In this document: positions 42,658-51,297 of the stretch, piece after piece
How positions within the stretch are numbered: the first letter of the stretch is position 1
Layout of the letters: each line of letters opens with the position of its first letter
NCBI GenBank assembly: GCA_001874305.1
Contig: MPCU01000010.1
Location: 62,001-126,000, forward strand
Source of the DNA: Bacteriovorax sp. MedPE-SWde
GTDB lineage: Bacteria; Bdellovibrionota; Bacteriovoracia; Bacteriovoracales; Bacteriovoracaceae
DNA: 64,000 nucleotides
Reading direction: 5' to 3'
Notes under the pieces: model-generated
Databases searched by the model: none
Told to the model about the DNA's origin: nothing
The model's input: only the letters and a program-made list of their open reading frames with translations
Program-made: the position numbers and the translations under genes

Positions 42658-43092
42658 ATGGAAATCAACAAGAGAATAGAAGAACTCTCAAATGAGTTCT
42701 CTGGTTTTACAGACTGGGAAGATAAGTACAAGCATATTATTGGACTTGGAAAGGCCTTGGCCGAAATGCCAGAAGACTTAAAAACTGAAGAAAATAAAGT
42801 TAAAGGCTGTCAGTCTCAAGTATGGCTTCATGCTTCTCTTAATGATGGAAAGATTATTTTCGTTGCTGATTCAGATGCTTCTATAGTTAAAGGTATTGCT
42901 TCAGTTCTTGTAAGAGTTTATTCAAACTCAACTCCTGAAGAAGTTCTTGCAACTAAACCAGACTTTTTAGATGAGATAGGCTTAAGGCAACATCTCTCTA
43001 TGTCTCGAGCTAATGGATTATCAAGTATGGTTAAGCAAATCTCTTTATATGCTTTGGCCTTTCAAACAAAAATTAAAATGGGACTTGCTTAA
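42658..43092 (+). CDS. sufE: SufE-family cysteine desulfuration protein
   Basis: 144 residues. VKGCQSQVW holds the acceptor Cys51, the same position as in E. coli SufE; it takes persulfide sulfur from the desulfurase SufS for Fe-S cluster assembly. The rest (GIASVLVRVYSNSTPEEVLA, LSMSRANGLSSMVKQI) is typical. No sufS or sufBCD is nearby. The ATG at 42658 has AGGAG at the right distance. TAATG overlap with hemB means the two are co-translated, linking sulfur delivery and haem synthesis. Confidence 0.93.
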   Translation: MEINKRIEELSNEFSGFTDWEDKYKHIIGLGKALAEMPEDLKTEENKVKGCQSQVWLHASLNDGKIIFVADSDASIVKGIASVLVRVYSNSTPEEVLATKPDFLDEIGLRQHLSMSRANGLSSMVKQISLYALAFQTKIKMGLA

Positions 43093-44072
43093 TGTTAAAT
43101 ACATCTCGCCCTAGAAGAAATAGAAAGTCACATGCGATAAGAAGTCTCATGAGAGAAACAACTCTTACTGTTGACGACCTCATTGCTCCGCTATTTGTAA
43201 TTAATGGAAAAAATAAGATTGATCATATTGAGTCAATGCCTGGTTATGCAAGACTAAGTAGAGACCTCCTTGTTAAAGAAGTTAAAGAACTATCACAAAT
43301 GGGAATAAAGTGTGTTTCACTTTTTCCTGCTTTAGATGATTCTTTTAAAGACAAGTTTGCAACTGAATCAAAGAATCCTAATGGTCTACTTCAAACGACT
43401 ATTAAAGATATCAAAGATGCTGTTCCTGAAATGCTTGTTATGACAGATGTTGCAATGGATCCATACTCTAGTGATGGTCATGATGGTCTTGTCGATGACA
43501 AAACCGGAGAAATTCTCAATGATGAAACTCTTGATATTCTAGCTGCCATGGCCATTGCTCAGGCAGAAGCAGGGAGTGATATTGTTGGTCCTAGTGATAT
43601 GATGGATGGGAGAGTTGCAAGAATTCGCGCTGGTCTTGATGAGTCTAGTTTCACAAATACTTTAATTATGTCTTATACAGCAAAGTATGCTTCTTCATTT
43701 TACGGACCTTTTAGAGATGCACTTGATAGTGCACCAAAGGCCGGAGACAAGAAGACTTATCAAATGGACTTCTCAAATCGTGTTGAAGCACTAAGAGAAA
43801 TAGAGCTTGATGAAAAAGAGGGCGCTGATATTCTAATGGTAAAGCCTGGAATCTCATACCTCGATGTGATTAAAGATATGAAAGATCATACTAAACTGCC
43901 TGTTGCTGCGTATAATGTAAGTGGTGAGTATAGTATGGTCAAAGCTGCTGCTGAGAGAGGATGGCTTGATGGTGATAAGATTGCACTTGAAATGCTGACA
44001 TCTTTTAAGCGCGCAGGCGCTGACATGATTCTTACTTACTTCTCTAAGGAAGTTGCTAGAATGTTAGATTAA
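43092..44072 (+). CDS. hemB: Delta-aminolevulinic acid dehydratase (porphobilinogen synthase)
   Basis: 326 residues, full length. It condenses two 5-aminolevulinate molecules to porphobilinogen in haem biosynthesis. The metal site reads DVAMDPYSSDGHDG: aspartates and alanine replace the three zinc cysteines, so this is the magnesium-type enzyme. LMVKPGISYLD contains the Schiff-base Lys, and VSGEYSMVKAA the substrate loop. The ATG overlaps the sufE stop. A 7-base GC hairpin lies 16 bases after the stop, inside the opposite small gene. Confidence 0.97.
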   Translation: MLNTSRPRRNRKSHAIRSLMRETTLTVDDLIAPLFVINGKNKIDHIESMPGYARLSRDLLVKEVKELSQMGIKCVSLFPALDDSFKDKFATESKNPNGLLQTTIKDIKDAVPEMLVMTDVAMDPYSSDGHDGLVDDKTGEILNDETLDILAAMAIAQAEAGSDIVGPSDMMDGRVARIRAGLDESSFTNTLIMSYTAKYASSFYGPFRDALDSAPKAGDKKTYQMDFSNRVEALREIELDEKEGADILMVKPGISYLDVIKDMKDHTKLPVAAYNVSGEYSMVKAAAERGWLDGDKIALEMLTSFKRAGADMILTYFSKEVARMLD

Positions 44073-44073
44073 A

Positions 44074-44211
44074 TTACTTTTGATTTTGGCGGGCCTTTTG
44101 CCCGTCATTTACCTTAACTGGAATAGGAACTAGAACTTTCTTTCTCGATTCTCTTTCCTTTAAAATTACAGCTCCGATAATAACACCAACCGCAATAACT
44201 GATATCCACAT
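44074..44211 (-). CDS. Small single-pass membrane protein (45 residues)
   Basis: AGGAG five bases before the ATG. The first 17 residues, MWISVIAVGVIIGAVIL, form a membrane segment; the rest is basic and Gln-rich, facing the cytoplasm by the positive-inside rule. It is convergent with hemB, one base from its stop. No family recognised; the ribosome site and topology make it a credible gene. Confidence 0.5.
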   Translation of the reverse strand: MWISVIAVGVIIGAVILKERESRKKVLVPIPVKVNDGQKARQNQK

Positions 44212-44316
44212 ATGGTCTCCTGTAGAAGTATGTCTAATACTTCCTTTCATACTTATTATACGGCATATAGAAGATATTTGTTAATAGTTACTTTGTTAAT
44301 TCTTTGTTAAGTTTAT

Positions 44317-44610
44317 TCAACTATTTGAATTTAGGTAGTTTATGATGTCTGAGATTGACTCTTTTGAGGCCAGTTTAAACCATTTTGCCTCTGGGTAGAC
44401 CACTATATGAATACCCTCATTACATACTCCAAGACAGCCTGAAGCGTTGACTCGAAGAAGATCTTTAGAGAATAACTCTTTGCATTTTGCTTTTAGTTCA
44501 GAACGCAATTCCTTTGCATAGTCGTCATTTTCGCAAAAATTATCATTCTTACAGCTAGTACATACAAAAATATGCCTTTTATATTGTGGTGGAACTGTAT
44601 TTTCTTTCAT
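44317..44610 (-). CDS. [2Fe-2S] thioredoxin-like ferredoxin
   Basis: 97 residues. FVCTSCKNDNFCEN then ASGCLGVCNEG supply the four-cysteine pattern of thioredoxin-fold [2Fe-2S] ferredoxins (NuoE-like), with VVYPEAKWF after it. It carries single electrons in the cytoplasm. Partner unknown. It diverges, with a 52-base gap, from the conserved 469-residue protein, so shared regulation or function is possible. AGGAT precedes the ATG. Confidence 0.85.
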   Translation of the reverse strand: MKENTVPPQYKRHIFVCTSCKNDNFCENDDYAKELRSELKAKCKELFSKDLLRVNASGCLGVCNEGIHIVVYPEAKWFKLASKESISDIINYLNSNS

Positions 44611-44662
44611 AATTTGTTATCCTATTCTTATATTTTATAAAATACAAGAGGAGTATGGCCAA

Positions 44663-46072
44663 ATGGATTTTTGCCAAATACTAGAACCTAAACAAAAGGC
44701 ACTAAGAATCAACTTAGATGCCCATATTTATGGAACCCTTGCCGAGATTGGTGCGGGACAAGAAGTTGCAAGACACTTCTTTCAGGCCGGAGGTGCTGCA
44801 GGAACTGTAGCTAAGACAATGTCGGCCTATGACATGATCATTTCTGATAAAATTTATGGACGTGAAAAAAGCGGTCGTTATGTCTGTCAAGATCGTCTCG
44901 AAAAAATGTTAAATCATGAGTATCATCTTGTTGTTGATAGGCTTGCAGATATTCGTGGAGAAGATACAAAGTTTTTTGCGTTTGCAGATACAGTGGCGGC
45001 CAAGAGTTATTCTGGCCGTGGAGATTGTCACGGTTGGCTAGGTGTTCGCTTTCAACACGAGTCCGGTGCCGAGGCCAGTGAAATTCTCTTGCATGTAAGA
45101 ATGCTTGATCAGGAAAATATTCAACAACAAGAAGCGGTTGGAATCCTTGGTGTAAACTTGATTTATGCTTGTTTTAATTACGCGTCAGATCCAGTGAAGA
45201 TTGTTTCGACACTTATGGATAATCTCACAACACGTAGAATTGAAATTGATATGATTCGAGTTAAAGGTGATGCTTTTGCTGGAATTGATAGTCGTGTTCT
45301 TTCTCTTGAGTTAGTTAAAAGAAAATTTACTAGCATGGTTATGTTTGATGAAAATGGACAGGTTATTGCCGCTAAAGATTCTCTTTATAAGAAAAATCTT
45401 GTTGTCCTTCGTGGGAGTTTTAGACCACCAACTCATGTAAATATGGATATGCTTGACTGTGGAAAGAATATGTTCTTAAAAGAGCTTTCTGAAGATGATA
45501 AAAAGTCTCTAGAAGTACTTCCTGAGATTAGTATGTCAAAGCTTATTGAACGTGGTGAAGTTGATAATAAAGACTTTCTTGCTCGTGTTGATTTACTATC
45601 AACAATTAAGCAGAAAGTTTTAATAACCAATTACGATGGTTACTTTTCTTTAAATATGGAACTACAATCTATTTGTAAAAAGAAAATTTGCTTTGTGACA
45701 GGAGTCTATAATCTTCAAGAAATCCTAGATATTGAAAAATATGAAAATAAGCCAAGTGGTATTCTTGGAGCACTTGGAGAGTTATTTGGACATTCAACGA
45801 AGCTCTATATTTATCCGGCCCATGATGATGAAGATCCAACTAAGTTAAATACAATTTCTGATGTTCCATTTGATAGCTCTATTAAAAATCTTGTAAATCA
45901 CTTACTTGAGAATGAACTCTTAGTAGATGTTAAAGATTATAACCCTGAGTACTCAGGTATTTGGTCTCGTACAGTTCTTAAGATGATTCAAAATGATGAG
46001 CCTGGTTGGGAGAAAATGATTCCTGAAGAGGTTGGAAAAAGAGTACTCGAGAAGTCACTTTTTAAATCTTAA
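44663..46072 (+). CDS. Conserved cytoplasmic protein of unclear function (often mislabelled nicotinate-nucleotide adenylyltransferase)
   Basis: 469 residues, no signal peptide. The N-terminal block (NLDAHIYGTLAEIGAGQEVA, then FFQAGGAAGTVAKTMSAYDM) is one I recognise from a widely distributed family that databases label nicotinate-nucleotide adenylyltransferase or TonB-dependent receptor. I see neither a nucleotidyltransferase HxGH motif nor a beta barrel, so both labels look wrong. Conserved GRGDCHGWLGVRFQ suggests a real catalytic or binding core. AGAGGAG nine bases upstream of the ATG. Followed by a hairpin and a stand-alone receiver. Confidence 0.7.
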   Translation: MDFCQILEPKQKALRINLDAHIYGTLAEIGAGQEVARHFFQAGGAAGTVAKTMSAYDMIISDKIYGREKSGRYVCQDRLEKMLNHEYHLVVDRLADIRGEDTKFFAFADTVAAKSYSGRGDCHGWLGVRFQHESGAEASEILLHVRMLDQENIQQQEAVGILGVNLIYACFNYASDPVKIVSTLMDNLTTRRIEIDMIRVKGDAFAGIDSRVLSLELVKRKFTSMVMFDENGQVIAAKDSLYKKNLVVLRGSFRPPTHVNMDMLDCGKNMFLKELSEDDKKSLEVLPEISMSKLIERGEVDNKDFLARVDLLSTIKQKVLITNYDGYFSLNMELQSICKKKICFVTGVYNLQEILDIEKYENKPSGILGALGELFGHSTKLYIYPAHDDEDPTKLNTISDVPFDSSIKNLVNHLLENELLVDVKDYNPEYSGIWSRTVLKMIQNDEPGWEKMIPEEVGKRVLEKSLFKS

Positions 46073-46088
46073 GAGTTTATTTAGTCTG

Positions 46089-46126
46089 TTGAGAAAATAA
46101 ATCTTAGCTAAGGATTATTTTCTCAA
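46089..46126 (+). other. Intercistronic AT-rich hairpin
   Basis: TTGAGAAAATA (46089-46099) pairs with TATTTTCTCAA (46116-46126), extended by ATC/GAT across a one-base bulge. It sits between the 469-residue gene and the receiver gene on the same strand. It may attenuate or process the message. Confidence 0.5.
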
Positions 46127-46154
46127 TGACGAATAAATTTATTGCGGAGGCTTA

Positions 46155-46547
46155 ATGGCAAGTTTAAGATGTTTGATTGTTGATGATGAACAGGATATTT
46201 GTGATATTCTTGAGTTTTATTTAGAAAGAACGGGACTTTTTTCTCACATCGTAACTGCTACTGATGGTAACGATGCTATGTTTAAATTAGAGAATCAAGT
46301 TTTTGATTTAATTCTTTTAGATTGTAATATGCCTAAGGCCTCAGGACATACTGTTGTAAAAAATATTGGAAGAAATGATTTAGGAAATGTTTGTATTGTC
46401 TCTGGTGATATTGATATAGAATCAGCAGGAGATTTTATGAAACATGGAGTAAAGAATTTTCTAATGAAACCTTTTGATCAAAAGACTTTTATTGAGAAAA
46501 TTGCTGTTATTGTCAAAGGTAAGGGAAAAAGAGAGATGGCCTGCTAG
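46155..46547 (+). CDS. CheY-like single-domain response regulator
   Basis: 130 residues: acidic pocket Asp10-Asp11, phosphorylated Asp56 in LILLDCNM, Ser83 in IVSGD, Lys105 in LMKPF. No output domain and no kinase gene next to it. GCGGAGG precedes the ATG. The C-terminal tail is Lys-rich. Confidence 0.88.
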   Translation: MASLRCLIVDDEQDICDILEFYLERTGLFSHIVTATDGNDAMFKLENQVFDLILLDCNMPKASGHTVVKNIGRNDLGNVCIVSGDIDIESAGDFMKHGVKNFLMKPFDQKTFIEKIAVIVKGKGKREMAC

Positions 46548-46559
46548 AGGCCTCTCCTA

Positions 46560-48254
46560 TCAGTTGCAATTATTTTTATCTGACCTGTGACCATTTTCTA
46601 TTTTTCTATTCATATCAATTTCTTTAATCATTCCTTGAACTTTTTGAAAATCTCTTTCTTCTGGAGTGTAAGCTAGTTGCTCATCCTTCATAAGGTGAAG
46701 TGTTTGAGTTGGGAATGCAAAACTAACTTCCATTTCTTTGGCAACTCTCATAATATCTAAAAGTAAGTTATGTCTTTCATTTAACTCACAAGACCAATCA
46801 GGCACTTTCCAAAAGACATAAAGAAGAATTTCTAAAGAGCTCGCGGCCATGTCATTAAAGTAAACATGAAAGTAATCCTTTCTAGTGTTTGGATGCTTGA
46901 GAATGAGTTGTCTTATGGCCTCACAGAAGTTCTCTATCTTCTCAACTGGTGTTGAGTAATCAATAGTAAGCTTTGTTGAATATCGTCTATACGTTCTTTG
47001 ACCAAGATTATCTATATGGGCATTAGTAAGCGTTCCATTAGGGACAGTTATTATAGAGTCATAGAATGTTTTAATTCTTGTTGAACGTAGCCCAACTTCT
47101 ACTACAGTACCTTCTACCTTAGAGTTGATAACAACCCAGTCTCCTATACTAAATGGTCTATCAACTAGAACAGTGAATGATCCAAAGAGGTTAGATACTG
47201 TATCTTTGGCGGCAAGAGCGAAAGCGATACCACCAATACCCATACCTGCAAGGATATTCTTCATATTAATATCTAGTGCATCACCGATGAAAATTACCCC
47301 AAAAGAGTATACAAAGAATCTTGATGTCTTTCTTATTAATGGAACAAGGATGTCATCAAATTTATTTTCTGTTTCCTTCGCTTTCTTTTCTAGAAAGAGG
47401 CAAACAATATCAATTAGTTTAACTACGACTAGAATGATACTGACTGTTATCGCAATCTCACAACCTTTTAAGAAGTAGGACAGAATTTTATCTGGTAGCT
47501 CAAGCCCTTTTACCGCCCAGTTTAAAGTTAAAGTGAAAGCAAGAAAACCTATTGGTGTCGTAAATTTCTTTTGTTCTTTTTCTGTGAACTTAACTCCTTT
47601 TCTTCCAAGGAGGCCTACAAGTCTGACTGCAATATAGAGTCTTACAATCCTGTCTACGATATAAGAAACTAATATTATAAAAAATAGTGCTAACCATTGG
47701 ACATTGAGAAGTAGAAAGTTTTCTTTAAAGGCCCACTCTGGTAACTCTCTTCTTAGCTTTTCTTTAAAGGTGTTGTTAATTGCAACATTCTTTACTACTT
47801 TTCTACTCTTTAAGTACTTATCGTATGATTTTAAAGAAAGAAGTGTTTCCTTAGTAAATAGCCAGTTTCCATTCGACGTCTTTGCAATTGATATTTCTAC
47901 CTTCTCTTTCTTTCCATCTAACTCTAAATTCTCTGCCCTATAAAACCATATATTGTGCTTTGGTTTAGACGGAATTTTCTTAACATCTATATATTCAATT
48001 TTATCAAATGTATTACTTAGCTTTATGGCATATTCTCTACCTTTAATTTCTTGTGTTTTCGAATCAAGAGATTCAAGGTTCAAAGTTTTCGTCGCTAGTG
48101 ACAGACCTCTTGTATTGCCAAGCTTGTGACCTTTCATAGTTTTTAAGAAGTAATTCATAGTCTTTTGAGGACTAGATAAATCGAGATTCGGATACTCGTA
48201 TGAGTATGTAGAGAGAGACAGTATTAGGAGAATGAGTGTTGAGAAAAATTTCAT
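46560..48254 (-). CDS. MscS-family mechanosensitive channel
   Basis: 564 residues with a signal peptide, a soluble periplasmic N-terminal domain (about 20-170), then five or so membrane segments (about 180-370). The pore helix and beta domain are recognisable: GIGGIAFALAAKDTVSNLFGSFTVLVDRPFSIGDWV, VEVGLRSTRIKTFYDSIITVPNGTL and the C-terminal alpha-beta domain. Such channels open on hypo-osmotic shock to release solutes. The extra periplasmic domain is like that of larger MscS relatives. AGGA precedes the ATG. Confidence 0.92.
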   Translation of the reverse strand: MKFFSTLILLILSLSTYSYEYPNLDLSSPQKTMNYFLKTMKGHKLGNTRGLSLATKTLNLESLDSKTQEIKGREYAIKLSNTFDKIEYIDVKKIPSKPKHNIWFYRAENLELDGKKEKVEISIAKTSNGNWLFTKETLLSLKSYDKYLKSRKVVKNVAINNTFKEKLRRELPEWAFKENFLLLNVQWLALFFIILVSYIVDRIVRLYIAVRLVGLLGRKGVKFTEKEQKKFTTPIGFLAFTLTLNWAVKGLELPDKILSYFLKGCEIAITVSIILVVVKLIDIVCLFLEKKAKETENKFDDILVPLIRKTSRFFVYSFGVIFIGDALDINMKNILAGMGIGGIAFALAAKDTVSNLFGSFTVLVDRPFSIGDWVVINSKVEGTVVEVGLRSTRIKTFYDSIITVPNGTLTNAHIDNLGQRTYRRYSTKLTIDYSTPVEKIENFCEAIRQLILKHPNTRKDYFHVYFNDMAASSLEILLYVFWKVPDWSCELNERHNLLLDIMRVAKEMEVSFAFPTQTLHLMKDEQLAYTPEERDFQKVQGMIKEIDMNRKIENGHRSDKNNCN

Positions 48255-48335
48255 TAAAATGAATTCCTATTTCTTAATTATTAATCAGTTATAAGTAATA
48301 TCTATACTTAAATGATTCAATATTTACTAAATTTG

Positions 48336-48374
48336 GTCAAGTGGGACTTGACACTAAAAAATATGCACCCATCT
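48336..48374 (+). promoter_or_regulatory. Sigma-32-like heat-shock promoter with overlapping palindrome
   Basis: CTTGAC (48347-48352), 14 bases, ACCCATCT (48367-48374): close to the RpoH consensus CTTGAA-N13-15-CCCCATnT. A perfect palindrome GTCAAGTGGGACTTGAC (48336-48352) covers the -35 element, so a repressor could also act here. Transcription of clpB would start near 48380. Confidence 0.65.
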
Positions 48375-48414
48375 TTTAATTAGTGATAAGAAACCTAGTA
48401 TTTAGGGAGGAATA

Positions 48415-50784
48415 ATGAATAAGTTTGATTCAATAGTAGCTGGAGCACTGGATTTAGCTCAAACCGAGTTACTTAAAAGAAAGAACTCACAACTTGAAGC
48501 AGAGCACTTATTATTTGGACTGATAACTCATCCTTCAACTTTCTGTTCGAGAGCATTAAAGAAATATAAGAAAGAAGTCTCTCAACACTTAGATCGTCTA
48601 TCTACACTTAGCGATGCTATTGCTCTTGATAACGTGAGACCGTCAGCTAAGTTCAGCGAATGGTTAACATACTCTTCTAGTCACGCAATACAAAATGGTC
48701 GACAAGAAATTTCAGAGACTGATTTAGTCAGATATATTCCACAGATCTTTAAATCTTTAGATATTAATCCCGAAATCTTTAATCAGGCACATGATATGGA
48801 GGAAGAAGTTCCGGCATTCCTCATAAATTTGAATGAACTTGCTGAGCAAGGAAAACTTGATCCCGTTATAGGTCGGACAAAAGAAATTCGAGCTGTGATG
48901 GAAATCCTTGGTCGTAGAGGTAAGAATAATCCTGTTCTTGTAGGACCTGCGGGGGTTGGTAAAACTGCTATTGTTGAAGGTCTTGCTGAAGCGATAGTGA
49001 AAGGAAATGTTCCAGATGTTCTCGAAGGAAAGACTGTCTACTCTTTAGATATGGGCGCCTTGATGGCCGGAACTAAGTTTAGAGGAGAGTTTGAAGAAAG
49101 GTTACAAAGCCTTTTAAAGTATATTAAAGAACATGCAACGGAGTCTATTCTCTTCATCGATGAGATGCACCAATTGGTTGGTGCTGGTAAGACTGACGGT
49201 GCGATGGATGCAGCGAATCTATTAAAACCTGCGCTGGCCAGAGGTGAGCTGAACTGTATTGGTGCCACAACTCCTGAAGAGTATCAAAAATATATACTAG
49301 GTGATAGTGCTCTTGATAGAAGGTTTAGATCTGTTCCTGTCAATGAGCCTACTTGTGAGGATGCAATTGAAATCATCATGGGGATAAGAGAGAAGTTAGA
49401 GATCCATCATGGTATTAAGATTTCTGATGATGCTGTCTTTAATGCAGTCTTTTTATCTGATCAATATATTACTGATAAGAATCTTCCCGACAAGGCAATT
49501 GACCTTGTAGATGAAGCATCATCTGCACTTAAACTTTCTGCTGAAGCAATGCCGGCCAAGTTAGCTGAGCTAGAGGGTGTCATTCGATCTAAGAAAGTCT
49601 ATTTGCAAGTTGAGCCAAATAATAATGATATTAAAAAAGAAATTGAGTCTCTTGAGTCAAACTTCTTAAAAGAGAAGGCCGTCTGGGAAAAAGAAGTTCT
49701 TTCTTTGAAAAAGGTTTCAGAACTTAAGAATCAGTTAGATCGTCACAGATTTGAGCTTGAACAAGCTGAAAGATCTCAGAATTATGAAGAAGCATCACGC
49801 TTAAAATACTCTATTCTCCCTGAGCTCGAGAAGCAGGTCGAGGAGTGTCATCATGATTGGGTTTTAGGAACAAAAGATATTGCCAATGTGATCTCTAGAC
49901 AAAAAGGGATACCTGTTGAAAAGATATTAAAGTCTAAGCAAGATAATATCTTAAAGCTTGAGGACTACTTACAAGAAAGAGTATTTGGTCAGCAAGTTCC
50001 GATATCAGAAATATCTGAAACTTTGATCTCTGCACATGCAGGAATGAGTGACCCGTCAAGGCCTCTTGGTTCATTTTTACTTAAGGGACCTTCTGGAGTT
50101 GGAAAAACAGAGACAGCAAAATGTATTTCAGAGTTTATTTTTGATACTCAAGATAATCTGATAAGGTTTGATCTTTCAGAGTTTAGCGAAAAACATTCTG
50201 TATCTAAACTCATTGGAGCAGCACCTGGATATGTTGGTTATGAAGAAGGAGGAGTTCTAACTGAAGCAGTCAGAAGGAGACCATATAGTGTGATTCTCTT
50301 TGATGAAGTTGAAAAAGCACATAGAGACTTCTCTGATATTCTATTACAAATTCTTGATGATGGACGCCTAACAGATAATAAGGGAAGAACGATAGATTTT
50401 AGAAATACAATCATTCTTGTTACAACAAACTCTAAAGATCTTGGATTGGACTTTAAACCAGAAGTCCTAGGACGTTTAGATGATGTTCTTGAATTTAACT
50501 CTCTAGATAAAGCGGTAATGAAGAGTCTTATAGATAAGCAACTGTCTCTTTTAAATGAAAGAGTCCAATCAAAAGAGTTGTCTATTGAAATGGATGACTC
50601 TGTCTATTCTCATATTTCAGATCTCGGCCATAGTGATCAGTATGGAGCGAGGCCGCTACAAAGCGTATTTAACAAATATATAATTCGACCACTGTCTAAG
50701 AAGGTCTTGGCCGGAGAGTTGCCTACGGGAAAAATAACTCTTTCATGGGATGAATCAGTGGCCGGTCATATCGTTATTAAATAA
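48415..50784 (+). CDS. clpB: ClpB-type AAA+ disaggregase (short form)
   Basis: 789 residues against about 857 in E. coli. Clp N domain (1-150); D1 with Walker [10 protein letters not shown], Walker B LFIDEMH and LDRRF; a coiled-coil middle domain of near-normal length (about 385-480, ending [11 protein letters not shown]); D2 with GPSGVGKTE and [10 protein letters not shown]. The middle domain marks it as ClpB rather than ClpA/ClpC. No IGF/IGL ClpP-docking tripeptide is present: the D2 stretch between VTTNS and [10 protein letters not shown] is about 20 residues shorter than usual. With DnaK it would pull apart aggregates. TAGGGAGG ribosome site and heat-shock-type promoter. Confidence 0.88.
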   Translation: MNKFDSIVAGALDLAQTELLKRKNSQLEAEHLLFGLITHPSTFCSRALKKYKKEVSQHLDRLSTLSDAIALDNVRPSAKFSEWLTYSSSHAIQNGRQEISETDLVRYIPQIFKSLDINPEIFNQAHDMEEEVPAFLINLNELAEQGKLDPVIGRTKEIRAVMEILGRRGKNNPVLVGPAGVGKTAIVEGLAEAIVKGNVPDVLEGKTVYSLDMGALMAGTKFRGEFEERLQSLLKYIKEHATESILFIDEMHQLVGAGKTDGAMDAANLLKPALARGELNCIGATTPEEYQKYILGDSALDRRFRSVPVNEPTCEDAIEIIMGIREKLEIHHGIKISDDAVFNAVFLSDQYITDKNLPDKAIDLVDEASSALKLSAEAMPAKLAELEGVIRSKKVYLQVEPNNNDIKKEIESLESNFLKEKAVWEKEVLSLKKVSELKNQLDRHRFELEQAERSQNYEEASRLKYSILPELEKQVEECHHDWVLGTKDIANVISRQKGIPVEKILKSKQDNILKLEDYLQERVFGQQVPISEISETLISAHAGMSDPSRPLGSFLLKGPSGVGKTETAKCISEFIFDTQDNLIRFDLSEFSEKHSVSKLIGAAPGYVGYEEGGVLTEAVRRRPYSVILFDEVEKAHRDFSDILLQILDDGRLTDNKGRTIDFRNTIILVTTNSKDLGLDFKPEVLGRLDDVLEFNSLDKAVMKSLIDKQLSLLNERVQSKELSIEMDDSVYSHISDLGHSDQYGARPLQSVFNKYIIRPLSKKVLAGELPTGKITLSWDESVAGHIVIK

Positions 50785-50813
50785 GAAGGGCATTTTGACC
50801 TCCTTTTAATTTG

Positions 50814-50858
50814 TTGAGACTTTGAATAAAATGTTTTTATAGGAGTCTCAATAATATG
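50814..50858 (+). promoter_or_regulatory. Putative fourU-like RNA thermometer before the cNMP-binding gene
   Basis: TTGAGACT (50814-50821) pairs with AGTCTCAA (50844-50851); UU (50822-50823) wobble-pairs with GG (50843-50842); a second stem ATAAAA/TTTTAT caps it. The Shine-Dalgarno AGGAG (50841-50845) is almost wholly paired to CUUU. AU-rich stems would melt on warming and free the site. It lies 30 bases after heat-shock gene clpB. Confidence 0.5.
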
Positions 50859-51209
50859 GCCGATACAGTTTTTTTAAAACCAGAAGAGTTTCTCATGAGA
50901 GAAGGTGAAGAAAGTACTAATATGTACTATCTTCAAAGTGGTACATTGGCGATCTATAAGCTCAAAGGACAGGCCGAGCAACAAATTGGTACAATATATG
51001 CCGGAGAGCTTGTAGGTGAAATGAGCTTCTTAGATAAGAAGCCTCGTAGTGCTTCTGTTAAAGCGATCCAAGAGTCTACGCTTGTTGTTGTTCCCCTAGA
51101 GAAATTTCAAAGCTATCTGGATACACAACCTGCTTGGTATAAGGCCCTGATTGATACGCTCTTAGATCGTCTTAGAAGAGCAAATACACGTGTAAAATTC
51201 GAAATTTAA
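50856..51209 (+). CDS. Stand-alone cyclic-nucleotide-binding domain protein
   Basis: 117 residues, one cNMP-binding beta-roll: FLMREGEESTNMYYLQSGTLAIYK, then the phosphate-binding cassette GELVGEMSFLDKKPRSASV with its Glu and Arg, then the lid helices. No DNA-binding helix, so unlike CRP it must act through another protein. Follows clpB by 71 bases and precedes CBS and DUF6868-like genes. Its ribosome site lies inside a hairpin. Confidence 0.88.
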   Translation: MADTVFLKPEEFLMREGEESTNMYYLQSGTLAIYKLKGQAEQQIGTIYAGELVGEMSFLDKKPRSASVKAIQESTLVVVPLEKFQSYLDTQPAWYKALIDTLLDRLRRANTRVKFEI

Positions 51210-51259
51210 TAAATAATGAACATTTAAAAGTATGACTTAGATCATTATAAATCAGTCCG

Positions 51260-51271
51260 TTCTCATGAGAA
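51260..51271. promoter_or_regulatory. 12-base palindrome before the CBS gene
   Basis: TTCTCATGAGAA, perfectly symmetric, immediately upstream of TATACT (51274-51279), a likely -10 box for the CBS gene. Operator-like position. Confidence 0.35.
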
Positions 51272-51297
51272 AATATACTTGTAAGAAAGGAGAGTAT

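Noticed and set aside
44655-44684. Ten-codon frame ATG GCC AAA ... TAG at the start of the 469-residue gene, as a leader peptide
   Set aside because: Only one base separates it from the ribosome site, too close for use; the ATG at 44663 is correctly spaced.
44663-46072. Calling this gene nadD or a TonB-dependent receptor
   Set aside because: No HxGH nucleotidyltransferase motif, no signal peptide, no barrel.
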